64,000 nucleotides of DNA from Paenibacillus sp. UNC451MF (GCF_000686845.1 NZ_JMLS01000019.1:1-64000), one strand, 5' to 3'. Numbered from the stretch's first letter, positions 42,970-52,845 are shown. Notes: generated from the sequence alone by a model not told the origin. Translations and numbers: made by a program.

Positions 42970-44551
42970 AATATGGCCCCGCTTCATGACCTTCTTGCTT
43001 GGCTTTGCGTACGGCCTGTGAAGGATCAACCTGCCCGCTCTCTATACGCTGCTGATCTGCCTTGGCCAATCCTTCGGCTACACGTCTGCCGTAATCGGCA
43101 TCAGCCTCCGTCAAGTTCTGGATCATCCGCTCACGAATTTCGGAGCTGCATACCATAAACGCATCAACCAGATTCGAGATTAACTCCTCCCGCTCCCATT
43201 CCTCAAAGGCACGATATGTATCGCCTGCCTGTCCGAAGTTATTCGTTCGAGGGATAGCTTGACGAACCAGCTTTGCATCATAGTAAGGCTCATGCTCATT
43301 CGCATGCTTCGGCGCTTCCTGCAGCCCTCCAAGTGAGGAGGGCTCGTAATTGACATGCGGGTTCTGTCCCGGAGCACGGTCCGGACGTATTTGCATTTGC
43401 CCCCCGCTTTGATTGGTCGCAACATAGGTTTTCGGAGCATTAATCGGAAGCTGCAAGTAATTCGTCCCTACCCGATAACGCTGCGTATCCGAATAAGAGA
43501 AGGTGCGCCCCTGCAGCAGCTTGTCATCCGAGAAATCCAGACCGTCTACCAAAACCCCGGTTCCGAACGCTACCTGCTCCACTTCCGTGAAATAATCGCT
43601 TGGATTGCGGTGCAGCGTCATTTTACCGACTCGTAGAAACGGAAATTGGTCGGTTGGCCACAGCTTCGTCGGATCGAGCGGATCAAAGCTTAATTCGGGA
43701 TGCTCTCCATCAGACATAATCTGCACGCATAGCTCCCATTCCGGGAAATCCCCCTGATCAATGGCTTGGTAGAGATCAAGGGTAGCATGGTTGAAATTGA
43801 TCGCTTGAATCTCGTTCGCTTCTTTTTGCAGCAAATTTTTGATACCCTGCTTTAACGGCTCCCAGTGGTACTTCACCAGAACCGCTTCGCCCGCCTCGTT
43901 CACCCATTTATACGTATTGACGCCGGAGCCCTGCATCTGCCGGTAATTAGCGGGAATCCCCCAAGGAGAGAACAAGAAAGTGATCATATGAGTGGCTTCC
44001 GGACTCATGGACACGAAGTCGAAAAACCGCTCCATATCCTGAACATTGGTGATCGGGTCGGGCTTAAAAGCATGAACCATATCAGGGAACTTTAACGGGT
44101 CGCGGATAAAGAAAATTTTGAGATTGTTCCCGACCAAATCCCAGTTACCGTCCTCGGTATAAAATTTTACGGCAAAGCCGCGCGGGTCCCGTAGCGTTTC
44201 GGGAGAATGACCGCCGTGTATAACCGTCGAGAACCTTACAAACACCGGCGTCTGCTTGCCTGCCTCCTGGAACAGCTTTGCCCGGGTATATTTGGAAATC
44301 GGCTCGTCTCCAACCTTGCCATATGCTTCAAAAATACCGTGAGCCCCCGCTCCACGAGCATGGACGACACGCTCAGGGATACGTTCCCGGTCAAAATGAG
44401 TGACCTTTTCGAGATAATGGTAATTCTCCAGTGTACTTGGACCGCGACTGCCTACGGTTCGAATGTTTTGGTTGTCGGCTACCGGATGGCCCTGCCTTGT
44501 CGTCAGCATCGGAGACTGCTCCGAATCACCTGTATGGGTATGGTTATCCAT
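42968..44551 (-). CDS. Monofunctional haem catalase
   Basis: 527 residues. The catalytic His lies in [17 protein letters not shown], the Asn region in [16 protein letters not shown], and the haem Tyr in [19 protein letters not shown]. Length and the N-terminal [14 protein letters not shown] match the small-subunit bacterial catalases. AAAAAGGAGTG precedes ATG 44551. It follows the ABC exporter genes by 63 bp on the same strand, so it may be co-transcribed with them. No clear PerR box (TTATAATNATTATAA) was found in the gap. The product destroys hydrogen peroxide in the cytoplasm. Confidence 0.95.
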   Translation of the reverse strand: MDNHTHTGDSEQSPMLTTRQGHPVADNQNIRTVGSRGPSTLENYHYLEKVTHFDRERIPERVVHARGAGAHGIFEAYGKVGDEPISKYTRAKLFQEAGKQTPVFVRFSTVIHGGHSPETLRDPRGFAVKFYTEDGNWDLVGNNLKIFFIRDPLKFPDMVHAFKPDPITNVQDMERFFDFVSMSPEATHMITFLFSPWGIPANYRQMQGSGVNTYKWVNEAGEAVLVKYHWEPLKQGIKNLLQKEANEIQAINFNHATLDLYQAIDQGDFPEWELCVQIMSDGEHPELSFDPLDPTKLWPTDQFPFLRVGKMTLHRNPSDYFTEVEQVAFGTGVLVDGLDFSDDKLLQGRTFSYSDTQRYRVGTNYLQLPINAPKTYVATNQSGGQMQIRPDRAPGQNPHVNYEPSSLGGLQEAPKHANEHEPYYDAKLVRQAIPRTNNFGQAGDTYRAFEEWEREELISNLVDAFMVCSSEIRERMIQNLTEADADYGRRVAEGLAKADQQRIESGQVDPSQAVRKAKQEGHEAGPY

Positions 44552-44614
44552 TCTTAACACTCCTTTTTCCGTATGTTAAATAATCCCAGTGTATAGTGCT
44601 TTTTCATTTCAGCT

Positions 44615-46489
44615 TTATCCGATATCCTTCTGAGTGCCTCTCCCCGTGAACTGGCTGAGATATAAGTCGGCATAGAAGCCGCCCTGAGCCAGCAGCTCTT
44701 CATGGGTTCCCTTCTCGATCACAGTCCCTTTATCCATCACAAGAATCATATCCGCATCACGAATGGTCGACAGCCTGTGAGCAATGACGAAGCTGGTTCT
44801 TCCTTTCATCAGATCGTTCATTGCCCTTTGAATATAAACCTCGGTTCGTGTATCGACGCTGCTCGTCGCTTCATCGAGAATAAGAATCGCCGGGTCGGCC
44901 AATATAGCACGGGCAATCGTCAGAAGCTGCTTTTGCCCTTGGGAAATGTTTGACGCCTCCTCATTCAAGACGGTGTCGTAGCCGTCCGGCAGTGTACGTA
45001 TAAAATGATCGGCATGCGCTGCCTTTGCCGCCTGAATGATCTCATCTTCCGTGGCTCCTTCGCGACCATAGCCAATGTTATCGCGAATCGTACCGTTGAA
45101 TAGCCACGTATCTTGAAGCACCATGCCGAATAGGCTGCGCAAATGGCCGCGCTTCAGCTCTGTAATATCAACTCCGTCAACTGTAATTCGTCCGCCACCC
45201 AGCTCGTAAAAGCGCATTAGCAAATTGATAAGCGTCGTTTTGCCTGCTCCGGTCGGTCCGACTATAGCAACCGTCTGGCCTGGCTTAACATCAATATTCA
45301 TATGGTCGATCAATACGGCGCCCTCTTTATAGCCAAAGGAAACGTCGCGAAAATGCACTTCTCCCTTGGGACGCTCCAGGTGATGGGGCTGCTTCGCTTC
45401 AGGGACCTCTTCCTGCTCATCCAGCAGTTCGAATACGCGCTCAGCCGAAGCGATCGTAGACTGAATAATATTCGCGATATTTGCCAATTGGGTAATCGGC
45501 TGTGAAAACTGCCGGGTATACTGGATAAACGCCTGAATATCACCGATCTCAATCGCCTTTCTCGTAACGAGAATCCCGCCGACGACACTCACCAGCACAT
45601 AACCGATATTACTGATGAAGCTCATCAGAGGCATGATGATGCCGGATATAAACTGGGCCTTCCAGCCCGATTGGTACAGCTTGTTATTAATTTCGCTAAA
45701 CTTGCCGATCGACTTCTCTTCGTGCCCGAACGCCTTAATAATCCGATGGCCTGTGTACATCTCCTCAACATGGCCATTAAGCTCTCCGAGCGCCTTTTGC
45801 TGCCCGACGAAAAAAGCCTGCGAACGCGACGCTACCGCTTTGGTCACCAGAAAGCTGAGCGGAAGCGTAAGAAATACGATTAAGGTCATCCAGCCGCTTA
45901 TTGTAAGCATCATAATGATGACCCCGACAAGGGTAACGACCGAGGTAATCAGTTGGGTCAAGCTTTGCTGCAGCGTGGTGCTTATGTTGTCTACGTCATT
46001 GACGACACGGCTCAATATTTCCCCATGAGCACGAGAATCGTAGAACGATAACGGCAGCCGGGACAGCTTGTCATTCACCCGTTGGCGCAGATCGTAAACG
46101 GTTCTCTGCGCAACGCCGGCCATAATATACTGCTGCAGGTAGCTGAAGAGTGCGCTCAGGACATACAGAACCGCTAGCAAAAGCAAAATATCCCATATGT
46201 AACCAAAGTCCACCTCAGCCCCTGGCACTCCCTTGAGCTTAAGCATGATGCCTTCGAATATTTTCGTCGTTGCCTTACCCATAATTTTCGGGCTGACAAT
46301 GCCGAACACCGTACTGAGTACGGCAGCCAGCAATACCGTGAGGAGCGAAAAGCGGTGAGGCTTTAAAAAGCCACTCAATCGCTTTAATGTCCCTTTGAAG
46401 TCTTTGGCTTTTTGTACTGGCATCCCCATTCGAGGACCCCCGGGTCCTCCTCCCGGGCCGCCTCCTTGCCCTCTGCGCGGACCGCTCAT
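44615..46489 (-). CDS. ABC exporter half-transporter with consensus catalytic Glu (YfiC-like)
   Basis: 624 residues. An unusual Gly/Pro-rich N-terminus (GPRRGQGGGPGGGPGGPRMG) precedes six membrane helices, and then the ATPase domain with Walker A GPTGAGKTT, Walker B LILDEATSSVD and His in VIAHRLSTI. The signature loop is NISQGQKQ, a departure from SGGQ. This is the half of a heterodimer that carries the working Walker B Glu. It overlaps its partner gene by 4 bp. Such pairs (YfiBC, BmrCD) export drugs or lipids; the substrate here is unknown. Confidence 0.92.
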   Translation of the reverse strand: MSGPRRGQGGGPGGGPGGPRMGMPVQKAKDFKGTLKRLSGFLKPHRFSLLTVLLAAVLSTVFGIVSPKIMGKATTKIFEGIMLKLKGVPGAEVDFGYIWDILLLLAVLYVLSALFSYLQQYIMAGVAQRTVYDLRQRVNDKLSRLPLSFYDSRAHGEILSRVVNDVDNISTTLQQSLTQLITSVVTLVGVIIMMLTISGWMTLIVFLTLPLSFLVTKAVASRSQAFFVGQQKALGELNGHVEEMYTGHRIIKAFGHEEKSIGKFSEINNKLYQSGWKAQFISGIIMPLMSFISNIGYVLVSVVGGILVTRKAIEIGDIQAFIQYTRQFSQPITQLANIANIIQSTIASAERVFELLDEQEEVPEAKQPHHLERPKGEVHFRDVSFGYKEGAVLIDHMNIDVKPGQTVAIVGPTGAGKTTLINLLMRFYELGGGRITVDGVDITELKRGHLRSLFGMVLQDTWLFNGTIRDNIGYGREGATEDEIIQAAKAAHADHFIRTLPDGYDTVLNEEASNISQGQKQLLTIARAILADPAILILDEATSSVDTRTEVYIQRAMNDLMKGRTSFVIAHRLSTIRDADMILVMDKGTVIEKGTHEELLAQGGFYADLYLSQFTGRGTQKDIG

Positions 46490-48213
46490 GATAGTTCCTC
46501 CTCCGAGAGCTGAGATGCTACGATCTCCCGATAGACCTCACTGGAGGCCATCAGCTCCTTGTGATTTCCTATGCCTGCAATGCCCCCGTCATCCAATACG
46601 ATGATCCGGTCAGCATCCATGACGGTGCTAACCCTTTGAGCCACGATGATGACCGTTGCCTCGCCGGTCTCTGTTTTGAGCGCCGCCCGAAGCTTAGCAT
46701 CGGTTTTGAAATCCAGTGCAGAGAAGCTGTCGTCGAACACATAAATTTCGGGCTTTCTAACTAAAGCTCTCGCAATAGACAAGCGCTGCTTCTGTCCTCC
46801 CGATACGTTCGTGCCTCCCTGAGCAATAACGGAATCAAAGCCATCAGGCATAGCGGAAATAAACTCCGTCGCTTGCGCGATAGATGCGGCATGCCGCATT
46901 TCCTCGTCGGTTGCCTCATCATTGCCGTAACGAATGTTGTCAGCTATCGTTCCTGAGAATAGTACCGCCTTCTGGGGAACCAAGCCGATCTTCTCACGCA
47001 GATCCCTCTGCGTCATATCGCGCACATCGACTCCATCTACGCGGATACTACCACTGCTCACATCGTAAAATCGGGGGATGAGACTGATCAACGTCGATTT
47101 ACCAGAGCCGGTTCCGCCGATAATAGCCGTAATCTCCCCCGGACTTGCGCTGAATGAAATATTTGAGATAGCTGGCTGTTCGGCACCCGGATAGCTGAAC
47201 GATACCTGGTCGAATTCGATGTATCCTTTTCTTGCACCCGTGAGCTCCCCTTCTGTTGGATCGCTCATTGTCGGTGTCATGTCCAGCACTTCGTTAATGC
47301 GGACAGCCGATACCGAGGCGCGCGGGATCATGACGAACATCATCGACATCATGATGAGCGAGAACATAATTTGCATCGCGTACTGCAAGAAGGCCATCAA
47401 ATCTCCTACCTGCATATGACCGCTGCTAATACGAATGCTGCCGAACCAGATAATGGCCATGGAAGAGAAGTTCATGACCAGCATCATAATGGGCATCATC
47501 GCCGCCATTATTCGGTTTACCTTGGTTGCCGTAGATGTCAAATCCCGATTCGCTTCCTGGAATCGCTGCTGCTCATGCCCAATCCGATTGAAGGATCGAA
47601 TGACCCGAATGCCGGTGAGTCCCTCTCGCAGCACCAGATTGAGTCGGTCCAGCTTGATTTGCATCGCTTTGAACAAGGGCATGCCTCGACTCGCTATAAT
47701 GGCGATAGCTGCCGCAAGCACCGGAATGACAACGACAAGGACAAGCGATAGCTTCGCATCCTTGTTCACTGCCATAATGATGCCACCGATACACATCATG
47801 GGGGCACTGATCATCATTCGGAGCATCATGGTCAGAACCTGTTGGACCTGAGTAATATCATTGGTCGTCCTTGTAATAAGCGAAGCCGTTCCAATCCTAT
47901 CGAACTCCTGCAGCGAGAAATTCTCTACATGCGCGAACACCCGGTCTCGCACGCGTAGACCGAAGCCTGCTGCCGTCTTGGCCGAAAGGAAGCTTGCGGC
48001 TACGGAACAAACTGCGCCTGCAGCCGCAACCAGCAGCATGAAAGCCCCGATACGAAATATGTAAGGAATGTCTCCTTCCACGATTCCCTTGTCGACGATA
48101 TCCGCCATCAAAGTTGGGAGATACAGATCCGACAAGGACTGTAGAAATATAAGAGCCAATACAGCAGCAATAGGCCACCGAAAAGGCCGGAGAAAGGTAA
48201 ACATGCGGATCAC
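46486..48213 (-). CDS. ABC exporter half-transporter with degenerate catalytic residues (YfiB-like)
   Basis: 575 residues; six helices then an ATPase domain. Walker A is GGTGSGKST and the signature NVSGGQKQRLS is normal, but Walker B ends VFDDSFSALD (Asp where catalytic Glu should be) and the switch His is Gln in VIIVAQRVST. Together with the partner's odd signature loop this gives one consensus and one degenerate ATP site, as in asymmetric exporters. The start is GTG 48213 after GAGGTGAT. First gene of the operon. Confidence 0.92.
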   Translation of the reverse strand: MIRMFTFLRPFRWPIAAVLALIFLQSLSDLYLPTLMADIVDKGIVEGDIPYIFRIGAFMLLVAAAGAVCSVAASFLSAKTAAGFGLRVRDRVFAHVENFSLQEFDRIGTASLITRTTNDITQVQQVLTMMLRMMISAPMMCIGGIIMAVNKDAKLSLVLVVVIPVLAAAIAIIASRGMPLFKAMQIKLDRLNLVLREGLTGIRVIRSFNRIGHEQQRFQEANRDLTSTATKVNRIMAAMMPIMMLVMNFSSMAIIWFGSIRISSGHMQVGDLMAFLQYAMQIMFSLIMMSMMFVMIPRASVSAVRINEVLDMTPTMSDPTEGELTGARKGYIEFDQVSFSYPGAEQPAISNISFSASPGEITAIIGGTGSGKSTLISLIPRFYDVSSGSIRVDGVDVRDMTQRDLREKIGLVPQKAVLFSGTIADNIRYGNDEATDEEMRHAASIAQATEFISAMPDGFDSVIAQGGTNVSGGQKQRLSIARALVRKPEIYVFDDSFSALDFKTDAKLRAALKTETGEATVIIVAQRVSTVMDADRIIVLDDGGIAGIGNHKELMASSEVYREIVASQLSEEELS

Positions 48214-48387
48214 TAACTATCACCTCGTTTAATGACCGTTCAGCGAATGGCCCATAATAATCCTCTTCTCCCTATTTTGCTCAACGACAAGTCATTGTTA
48301 TTCAATTACCCTCTCAAGTGTTAACCCAACCGATATATTTCGTGGGGGGACTCAACACTCTCGGGTTCCTAAATTCCTAACAATTCA

Positions 48388-48420
48388 AAAAAGCCCGAGA
48401 AAGAATATCCTCTCTCAGGC
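48388..48420 (-). terminator. Intrinsic terminator of the transglutaminase operon
   Basis: On the minus strand GCCTGAGAGAG and CTTTCTCGGGC pair around a short loop, followed by TTTTTT. It is 41 bp after the stop at 48461. Confidence 0.85.
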
Positions 48421-48460
48421 ACTACTTACCTATTCATTTTAACTACCTACCAAGGTAGGT

Positions 48461-49330
48461 TTAGGCGTCGAGCAGCCGCACATCCACCTTCACTTCAAGC
48501 GATTGCCTTCCCGAGCCTCGATACACACCCTTTACAGGAACAATGTCTTGGTAATCGCGTCCATGTCCAAGCTTCACATAACGCCAGTCGACCTCCGTAT
48601 TGTTCGTCGGGTCGAATCCAAGCCATCCGGTTCCCGGTATATGAACCTCCACCCATGCATGGGAAGCCTGCTCAAAATCAGCACTGCCTCCTTGTAAATC
48701 ACCAACAAAATGGTAGCCGCTGACATACCTTGCCGGAAGCCCAAGGCATCGGCATGCCGCAATCATCAGATGCGCATAGTCTTGGCAGACGCCCCTGCGA
48801 AGCTGGAGCGTTTCGCTGACCGTCGTATTCACGTCAGTAGCCGCCGGGTCATACGTAAAGTCATTATGAATGCCTTCGGATAGCTTTCTCGTCCATGCCA
48901 ACAGTCCCTTTTCTCCGAACGGGTATTTGCTGACGTAGCTATGGACCTCCTCCGTAACCTGCGTATAAGCGGTCGGGAGCAAAAATTCAATGTAGCGGTC
49001 CTGCAGCTTGTCGCTTTTCAATAGAAGGAGCTCTTCTTCCAGCGAATGTGCCGATGCTTCTAACTCGTTCTGATTTCGGTCGGTAGTCACAACAGTGGCC
49101 TTTGTCTTAATCACGAGCTCTCGGTGTGACGGATTGACGGAGAATGCATGCACCCGGTTACCGAAATAATCTTCATAGGTGAACAAGGAAGTCGAAGGCT
49201 CGATGTTTACCTCATGATGGTAGCAGGATTGACGGTAATTCGTCCGGGGTGTCAGACGCAGCTCATTGACACTGTCCGACACCGGCTCCTCGTATCGATA
49301 ACGAGTGACATGATGGATCTCGAGCTTCAT
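48461..49330 (-). CDS. Transglutaminase-like protein of the ATP-grasp/alpha-E cluster
   Basis: 289 residues. An N-terminal beta-rich domain (KLEIHHVTRYRYEEPVSDSV) is followed by the catalytic core: Cys in LRRGVCQDYAHLMIAACR, His in QASHAWVEVHIPG, and Asp in GWLGFDPTNN. This is the cysteine-protease-like transglutaminase set found with alpha-E and circularly permuted ATP-grasp proteins. GGAGGAGG precedes ATG 49330. It overlaps the alpha-E gene by 4 bp. The cluster is thought to make and process peptide bonds on a substrate that is not known. Confidence 0.9.
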   Translation of the reverse strand: MKLEIHHVTRYRYEEPVSDSVNELRLTPRTNYRQSCYHHEVNIEPSTSLFTYEDYFGNRVHAFSVNPSHRELVIKTKATVVTTDRNQNELEASAHSLEEELLLLKSDKLQDRYIEFLLPTAYTQVTEEVHSYVSKYPFGEKGLLAWTRKLSEGIHNDFTYDPAATDVNTTVSETLQLRRGVCQDYAHLMIAACRCLGLPARYVSGYHFVGDLQGGSADFEQASHAWVEVHIPGTGWLGFDPTNNTEVDWRYVKLGHGRDYQDIVPVKGVYRGSGRQSLEVKVDVRLLDA

Positions 49331-50280
49331 GCGGTTGCCTCCTCCAGGTGAAAAAAGGCTGCTGCCATCGTTCCTCCAATTCTGGTGCATGAATGCATTA
49401 AGCTATCCAGTAATGGCTGCACTACCGAGAGCCTCATATCATCGCGCTCGAGGCAGGCCAAATCCGCCTTAATTTTACCTGCCTGGCGAATGGCCCTTTC
49501 CCCGGGGCCGTTTAGGTTAGCTTCCGACCTATCTATCCCTTCCAGATGGAGCTCCAGATGGGAAAAGGCGAAATGGACCGACCGAGGGAATTCGGCGCTA
49601 CCAATAAGAAATTCCATAATATGCGCGATCGAAACTGCGTCTGCATAGTATTTGCGGAAGGCTTGATATCCGCTCACTGATTTCAATACGGCAAGCAAGT
49701 ACGGATACGGGGGTGCCTGCTCCACGCGGATGGCTCCTATCACCGATTGAAGAATACGCACCGTGTTCTCTGCCCGTTCCAAATACCTGCCGCTCTCCAT
49801 GAAATGCCACTCATTTTCCCTGAGCATAACAGATTGCTGGGCACCATAGAACATTGCCGCGCGGTCCTTGATTTGCTTATAAAATGTATGCGGAGAGTCG
49901 TTCAAAATATCATCCACCTGCTTCTCTCCGAGCCACAAGTAAAATGCGTTCAGCATATCCCAGAGCTCGCTAGGCAGCTTCTCCCTCAATGTCCGGAGAT
50001 TTCCACGCGCTTGGCTCACGCATGAGAATAATGAATTGGCATAACCTCTGTCCAGTGTAATGAACGACAATACATCCTTTTCCGTGAAGGCATCGAACTG
50101 CTGCATATAATCGCTTCGTGCACCTAATGCATGAATAAGCCGTTCCCACTTGTTCCCTTCATTATCGAAATCTCCATCATGCTGAATATGATAATGGACA
50201 TCAATCAACCTGGCGTGATTCTCCGCTCTCTCCATATACCGACCGACCCAGAATAAAGCTTCCGCATTGCGATTAAGCAT
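49327..50280 (-). CDS. Alpha-E domain protein
   Basis: 317 residues, all helical. The start LNRNAEALFWVGRYMERAEN and the inner WHFMESGRYLERAENTVRIL are the paired Glu-containing R-Y-x-E-R-A-E-N motifs that define the family. GAGGGGAG lies 9 bases before ATG 50280. It stands between the ATP-grasp gene (47 bp gap) and the transglutaminase gene (4 bp overlap). No biochemical role is established for the family; it is a constant partner of the permuted ATP-grasp. Confidence 0.9.
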   Translation of the reverse strand: MLNRNAEALFWVGRYMERAENHARLIDVHYHIQHDGDFDNEGNKWERLIHALGARSDYMQQFDAFTEKDVLSFITLDRGYANSLFSCVSQARGNLRTLREKLPSELWDMLNAFYLWLGEKQVDDILNDSPHTFYKQIKDRAAMFYGAQQSVMLRENEWHFMESGRYLERAENTVRILQSVIGAIRVEQAPPYPYLLAVLKSVSGYQAFRKYYADAVSIAHIMEFLIGSAEFPRSVHFAFSHLELHLEGIDRSEANLNGPGERAIRQAGKIKADLACLERDDMRLSVVQPLLDSLMHSCTRIGGTMAAAFFHLEEATA

Positions 50281-50327
50281 GGAGCCCATCTCCCCTCATC
50301 GTTTGGAATGTTGCATTAACGGCTTTA

Positions 50328-51788
50328 TCAAGCCAATACCCAGGTATCCTTGCAGCCCCCTCCTTGTGAAGAATTGACTACAAGGGAGCCCTCCTTCATC
50401 GCCACTCGGGTCAATCCTCCCGGAATCACATGAACCTGCTCATTCGCTCCCATCAGTACAAAGGCTCTAAGATCAATATGCCGCGGCGTCATGCCGCCGC
50501 CCTGAATGACAGGCGCGCGAGAGAGCTGTACCGTCGGCTGGGCAATATAACGGGAAGGCTCCTTGCGGATGCATTCGGCAAAAGCGGCTATCTCCTCTTC
50601 CGCAGCGCTCGGCCCTATGAGCATGCCATAGCCCCCGGACAGCGACGTTTCCTTGACTACCATTTCGGATAAATGCTCCAGCACGTATTCTCTTTCCTCT
50701 GGACGGGATAATAAATAGGTTGGCACATTGGCCAAAATCGGCTCTTCATTTAAGTAATACCGGATCATGTCCGGCACATAGATATAGATGGCCTTGTCAT
50801 CGGCAACCCCTGTTCCCGGTGCATTGGCAATAGCCAAATTCCCCGCCCGGTAAGCATTCATAATACCAGCTACCCCGAGCATCGAATCAGGCTGAAAAGC
50901 TAGCGGGTCTAAATAGTCATCATCGATGCGCCGGTACAAAACATCCACCTGCTGCATTCCCTTCATGCCCCGGATGTAAATTTTATGATCCATGGCAATG
51001 AGATCCCGGCCTTCTACCAAGTGAATCCCCATTTGCTGCGCCAGGAAAGCATGCTCATAGTAGGCAGAGTTGAATTCTCCAGGCGTCAATAGAGCAATGA
51101 CCGGATCGGATTTGCCCGTGGGGGCTAAGCTTCGCAGTGTGCTCAAGAATCGGTTCAGGCTAAGCTCCACGTCTCGAATGGAGCAAGAGAAAGACAGCTC
51201 AGGAAACAGCTCATTCATAATGGAGCGGCTTTTAAATAAGTAGGAGAAGCCCGAAGGTGAGCGCAGGTTATCCTCCAGCACGTAATATTGTCCAGAGGCA
51301 TCCCGGATCAGGTCAATCCCCGAGGTTGTAATATACGTGTTATAAGGAACCTGAAGCCGCATCATTTCCGGTCGAAAATAACAATTGGCGACCACCATCC
51401 TACGAGGTACAATTCCATCTCGGACAATATTTTGATCGTGATATATGTCATGCACAAAGCGATTAAGTGCCTTAACCCTTTGAATCAACCCCGCCTCCAG
51501 CATACTCCACTCCGCTTGAGGGATGATCCGGGGAATGAGATCGAACGGAATCGTTCTCTCCAAGGGCTGAATCTGCTCCAGTTTGTATAGTGTAAAGGTG
51601 ATGCCTTCCTCCATCATCCGCCGTCCGACCGCAGTCTGCTTAACTGCCAGCTCCTCTACGCTCATATGCGCGAAGCGATGATGCACCTGGGCATAATGCG
51701 TACGAACCTTAGGATCTCCTCCGAACATCTCGTCGTAAAATAAATCCAATGGATATGGTGCGTCTTGAGTTCGATTGATACCGGACAT
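50328..51788 (-). CDS. Circularly permuted ATP-grasp type 2 protein
   Basis: 486 residues. Seen are YDEMFGGDPKVRTHYAQV at the N-terminus, the ATP-binding YYVLEDNLRSPSGFSYLF, and the C-terminal lysine/glycine region VVKETSLSGGYGMLIGP. These are marks of the permuted ATP-grasp type 2 family, predicted to form amide bonds using ATP. GGAGGGG lies 8 bases before ATG 51788. First gene of the operon ATP-grasp, alpha-E, transglutaminase. The 280 bp upstream are AT-rich, with no gene seen. Confidence 0.9.
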   Translation of the reverse strand: MSGINRTQDAPYPLDLFYDEMFGGDPKVRTHYAQVHHRFAHMSVEELAVKQTAVGRRMMEEGITFTLYKLEQIQPLERTIPFDLIPRIIPQAEWSMLEAGLIQRVKALNRFVHDIYHDQNIVRDGIVPRRMVVANCYFRPEMMRLQVPYNTYITTSGIDLIRDASGQYYVLEDNLRSPSGFSYLFKSRSIMNELFPELSFSCSIRDVELSLNRFLSTLRSLAPTGKSDPVIALLTPGEFNSAYYEHAFLAQQMGIHLVEGRDLIAMDHKIYIRGMKGMQQVDVLYRRIDDDYLDPLAFQPDSMLGVAGIMNAYRAGNLAIANAPGTGVADDKAIYIYVPDMIRYYLNEEPILANVPTYLLSRPEEREYVLEHLSEMVVKETSLSGGYGMLIGPSAAEEEIAAFAECIRKEPSRYIAQPTVQLSRAPVIQGGGMTPRHIDLRAFVLMGANEQVHVIPGGLTRVAMKEGSLVVNSSQGGGCKDTWVLA

Positions 51789-52019
51789 ACGGACATCCCC
51801 TCCTATTATAAGTTTATATGTTAGTTTATATAACGCATATTCTATGTTTTTGTGCTTATAATCCGAATATTTTAGAAGAATATGTATATAATCATATGGT
51901 TTTTTATTTTTAGTGTCAATATACTTAACATTAGTTTAAGCGAGGTAAGCGTTTTTATTTATAAAATTTATTTCCCGTTACATCATTTCAACCTTTTATA
52001 AAATCAATCCTATCCCCTG

Positions 52020-52050
52020 TTGACTCTAACGCAGCGTGATACCCTATGAT
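52020..52050 (+). promoter_or_regulatory. MerR-type promoter with a 19-bp spacer
   Basis: TTGACT (52020-52025) and TATGAT (52045-52050) are 19 bp apart, the stretched spacing that MerR-family activators correct. The spacer holds the small dyad ACGC-A-GCGT (52029-52037). The expected start site lies at about 52057, so the leader is only about 12 bases. Autoactivation of the regulator gene is likely. Confidence 0.65.
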
Positions 52051-52068
52051 GAAATTGGAGGTGATGTT

Positions 52069-52386
52069 ATGGCCTACAAAATAAAAGAGGTTGCCGATTT
52101 AGCAGGGGTGAGCGTCCGAACGCTTCATCATTATGATGAGATTGGGCTTCTCGTTCCCGATTCCGTTAATCAAGCAGGGTACCGCACCTATACGGACCAT
52201 GAATTGGAGCGACTGCAGCAAATCTTATTTTTTCGTGAGATCGGCTTTTCGCTTAAAGAGATTAAAGACATAATGGACCATCCCGAGTTTGACCGGAAGC
52301 AAGCCCTAAAGGCACATCAGGAGCTTTTAATTGAGAAGAAGCGGAGACTGGACAGCATCATCGCTACAGTTAACAAAACCATTTAA
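52069..52386 (+). CDS. MerR-family DNA-binding domain (N-terminal half of a split TipA-like regulator)
   Basis: 105 residues. The winged helix is complete: AYKIKEVADLAGVSVRTLHH, YDEIGLLVPDSVNQAGYRTY and the dimer coiled coil ending KKRRLDSIIATVNKTI. GGAGGTGATGTT precedes ATG 52069. It ends in TAA at 52384 exactly where TipA-like proteins continue into the drug-binding part. The next gene is in the same frame two codons later, so a single CAA-to-TAA change would explain the break. Confidence 0.85.
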   Translation: MAYKIKEVADLAGVSVRTLHHYDEIGLLVPDSVNQAGYRTYTDHELERLQQILFFREIGFSLKEIKDIMDHPEFDRKQALKAHQELLIEKKRRLDSIIATVNKTI

Positions 52387-52407
52387 GCTATGGAAGGAGA
52401 ATTAGAA

Positions 52408-52845
52408 ATGAGTGCCAAAGAACGATTCGAACCCTTTGATATGACCCCGATAGAAGAACATAAACGCAAATACGCGAAGGAAGCGCGGCAGAAATACGGA
52501 AAATCCATCATGGATAACGTCGAACGAAAAACCAATAGCTACTCACCACAAGATTGGGCTGACATTATGGAGCAATCCAGTCGAATTTACTCCAAAATCG
52601 TAGCCACTATGGATAAAGGACCGGAGGATCCACAGGTACAGGAAGGAGTTGCCGAACTCAGGGCATGGATTACTAGCCACTTCTATGATTGCACACCGGA
52701 AATTTTTCACGGTCTGGGAGATTTATATGTTGAGGATGAGCGTTTTACCGCGAACATCGATAAGCCATGCACGTTTATTGCGATAAACTGGAGAGCTAAT
52801 AATACCATTTTGTGGATAATAAAATTAGCTTCTGCAAAAGGCTGA
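52408..52845 (+). CDS. TipAS-like drug-binding domain (C-terminal half of the split regulator, 3' end altered)
   Basis: About 145 residues. It reads like the ligand-binding part of TipA-type regulators: KYAKEARQKYGKSIMDNVER, YSPQDWADIMEQSSRIYSKI and DLYVEDERFTANIDK. From there the usual helical ending of the family is absent and replaced by CTFIAINWRANNTILWIIK, which suggests an indel or loss of the true 3' end. AAGGAG lies before ATG 52408, so the domain can be made on its own, as TipAS is from an internal start in Streptomyces. It may be a functional split pair or a decaying gene. Confidence 0.65.
   Translation: MSAKERFEPFDMTPIEEHKRKYAKEARQKYGKSIMDNVERKTNSYSPQDWADIMEQSSRIYSKIVATMDKGPEDPQVQEGVAELRAWITSHFYDCTPEIFHGLGDLYVEDERFTANIDKPCTFIAINWRANNTILWIIKLASAKG

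Noticed and set aside
44552-44614. A PerR box before the catalase gene.
   Set aside because: No sequence close to TTATAATNATTATAA was found in the 63-bp gap.
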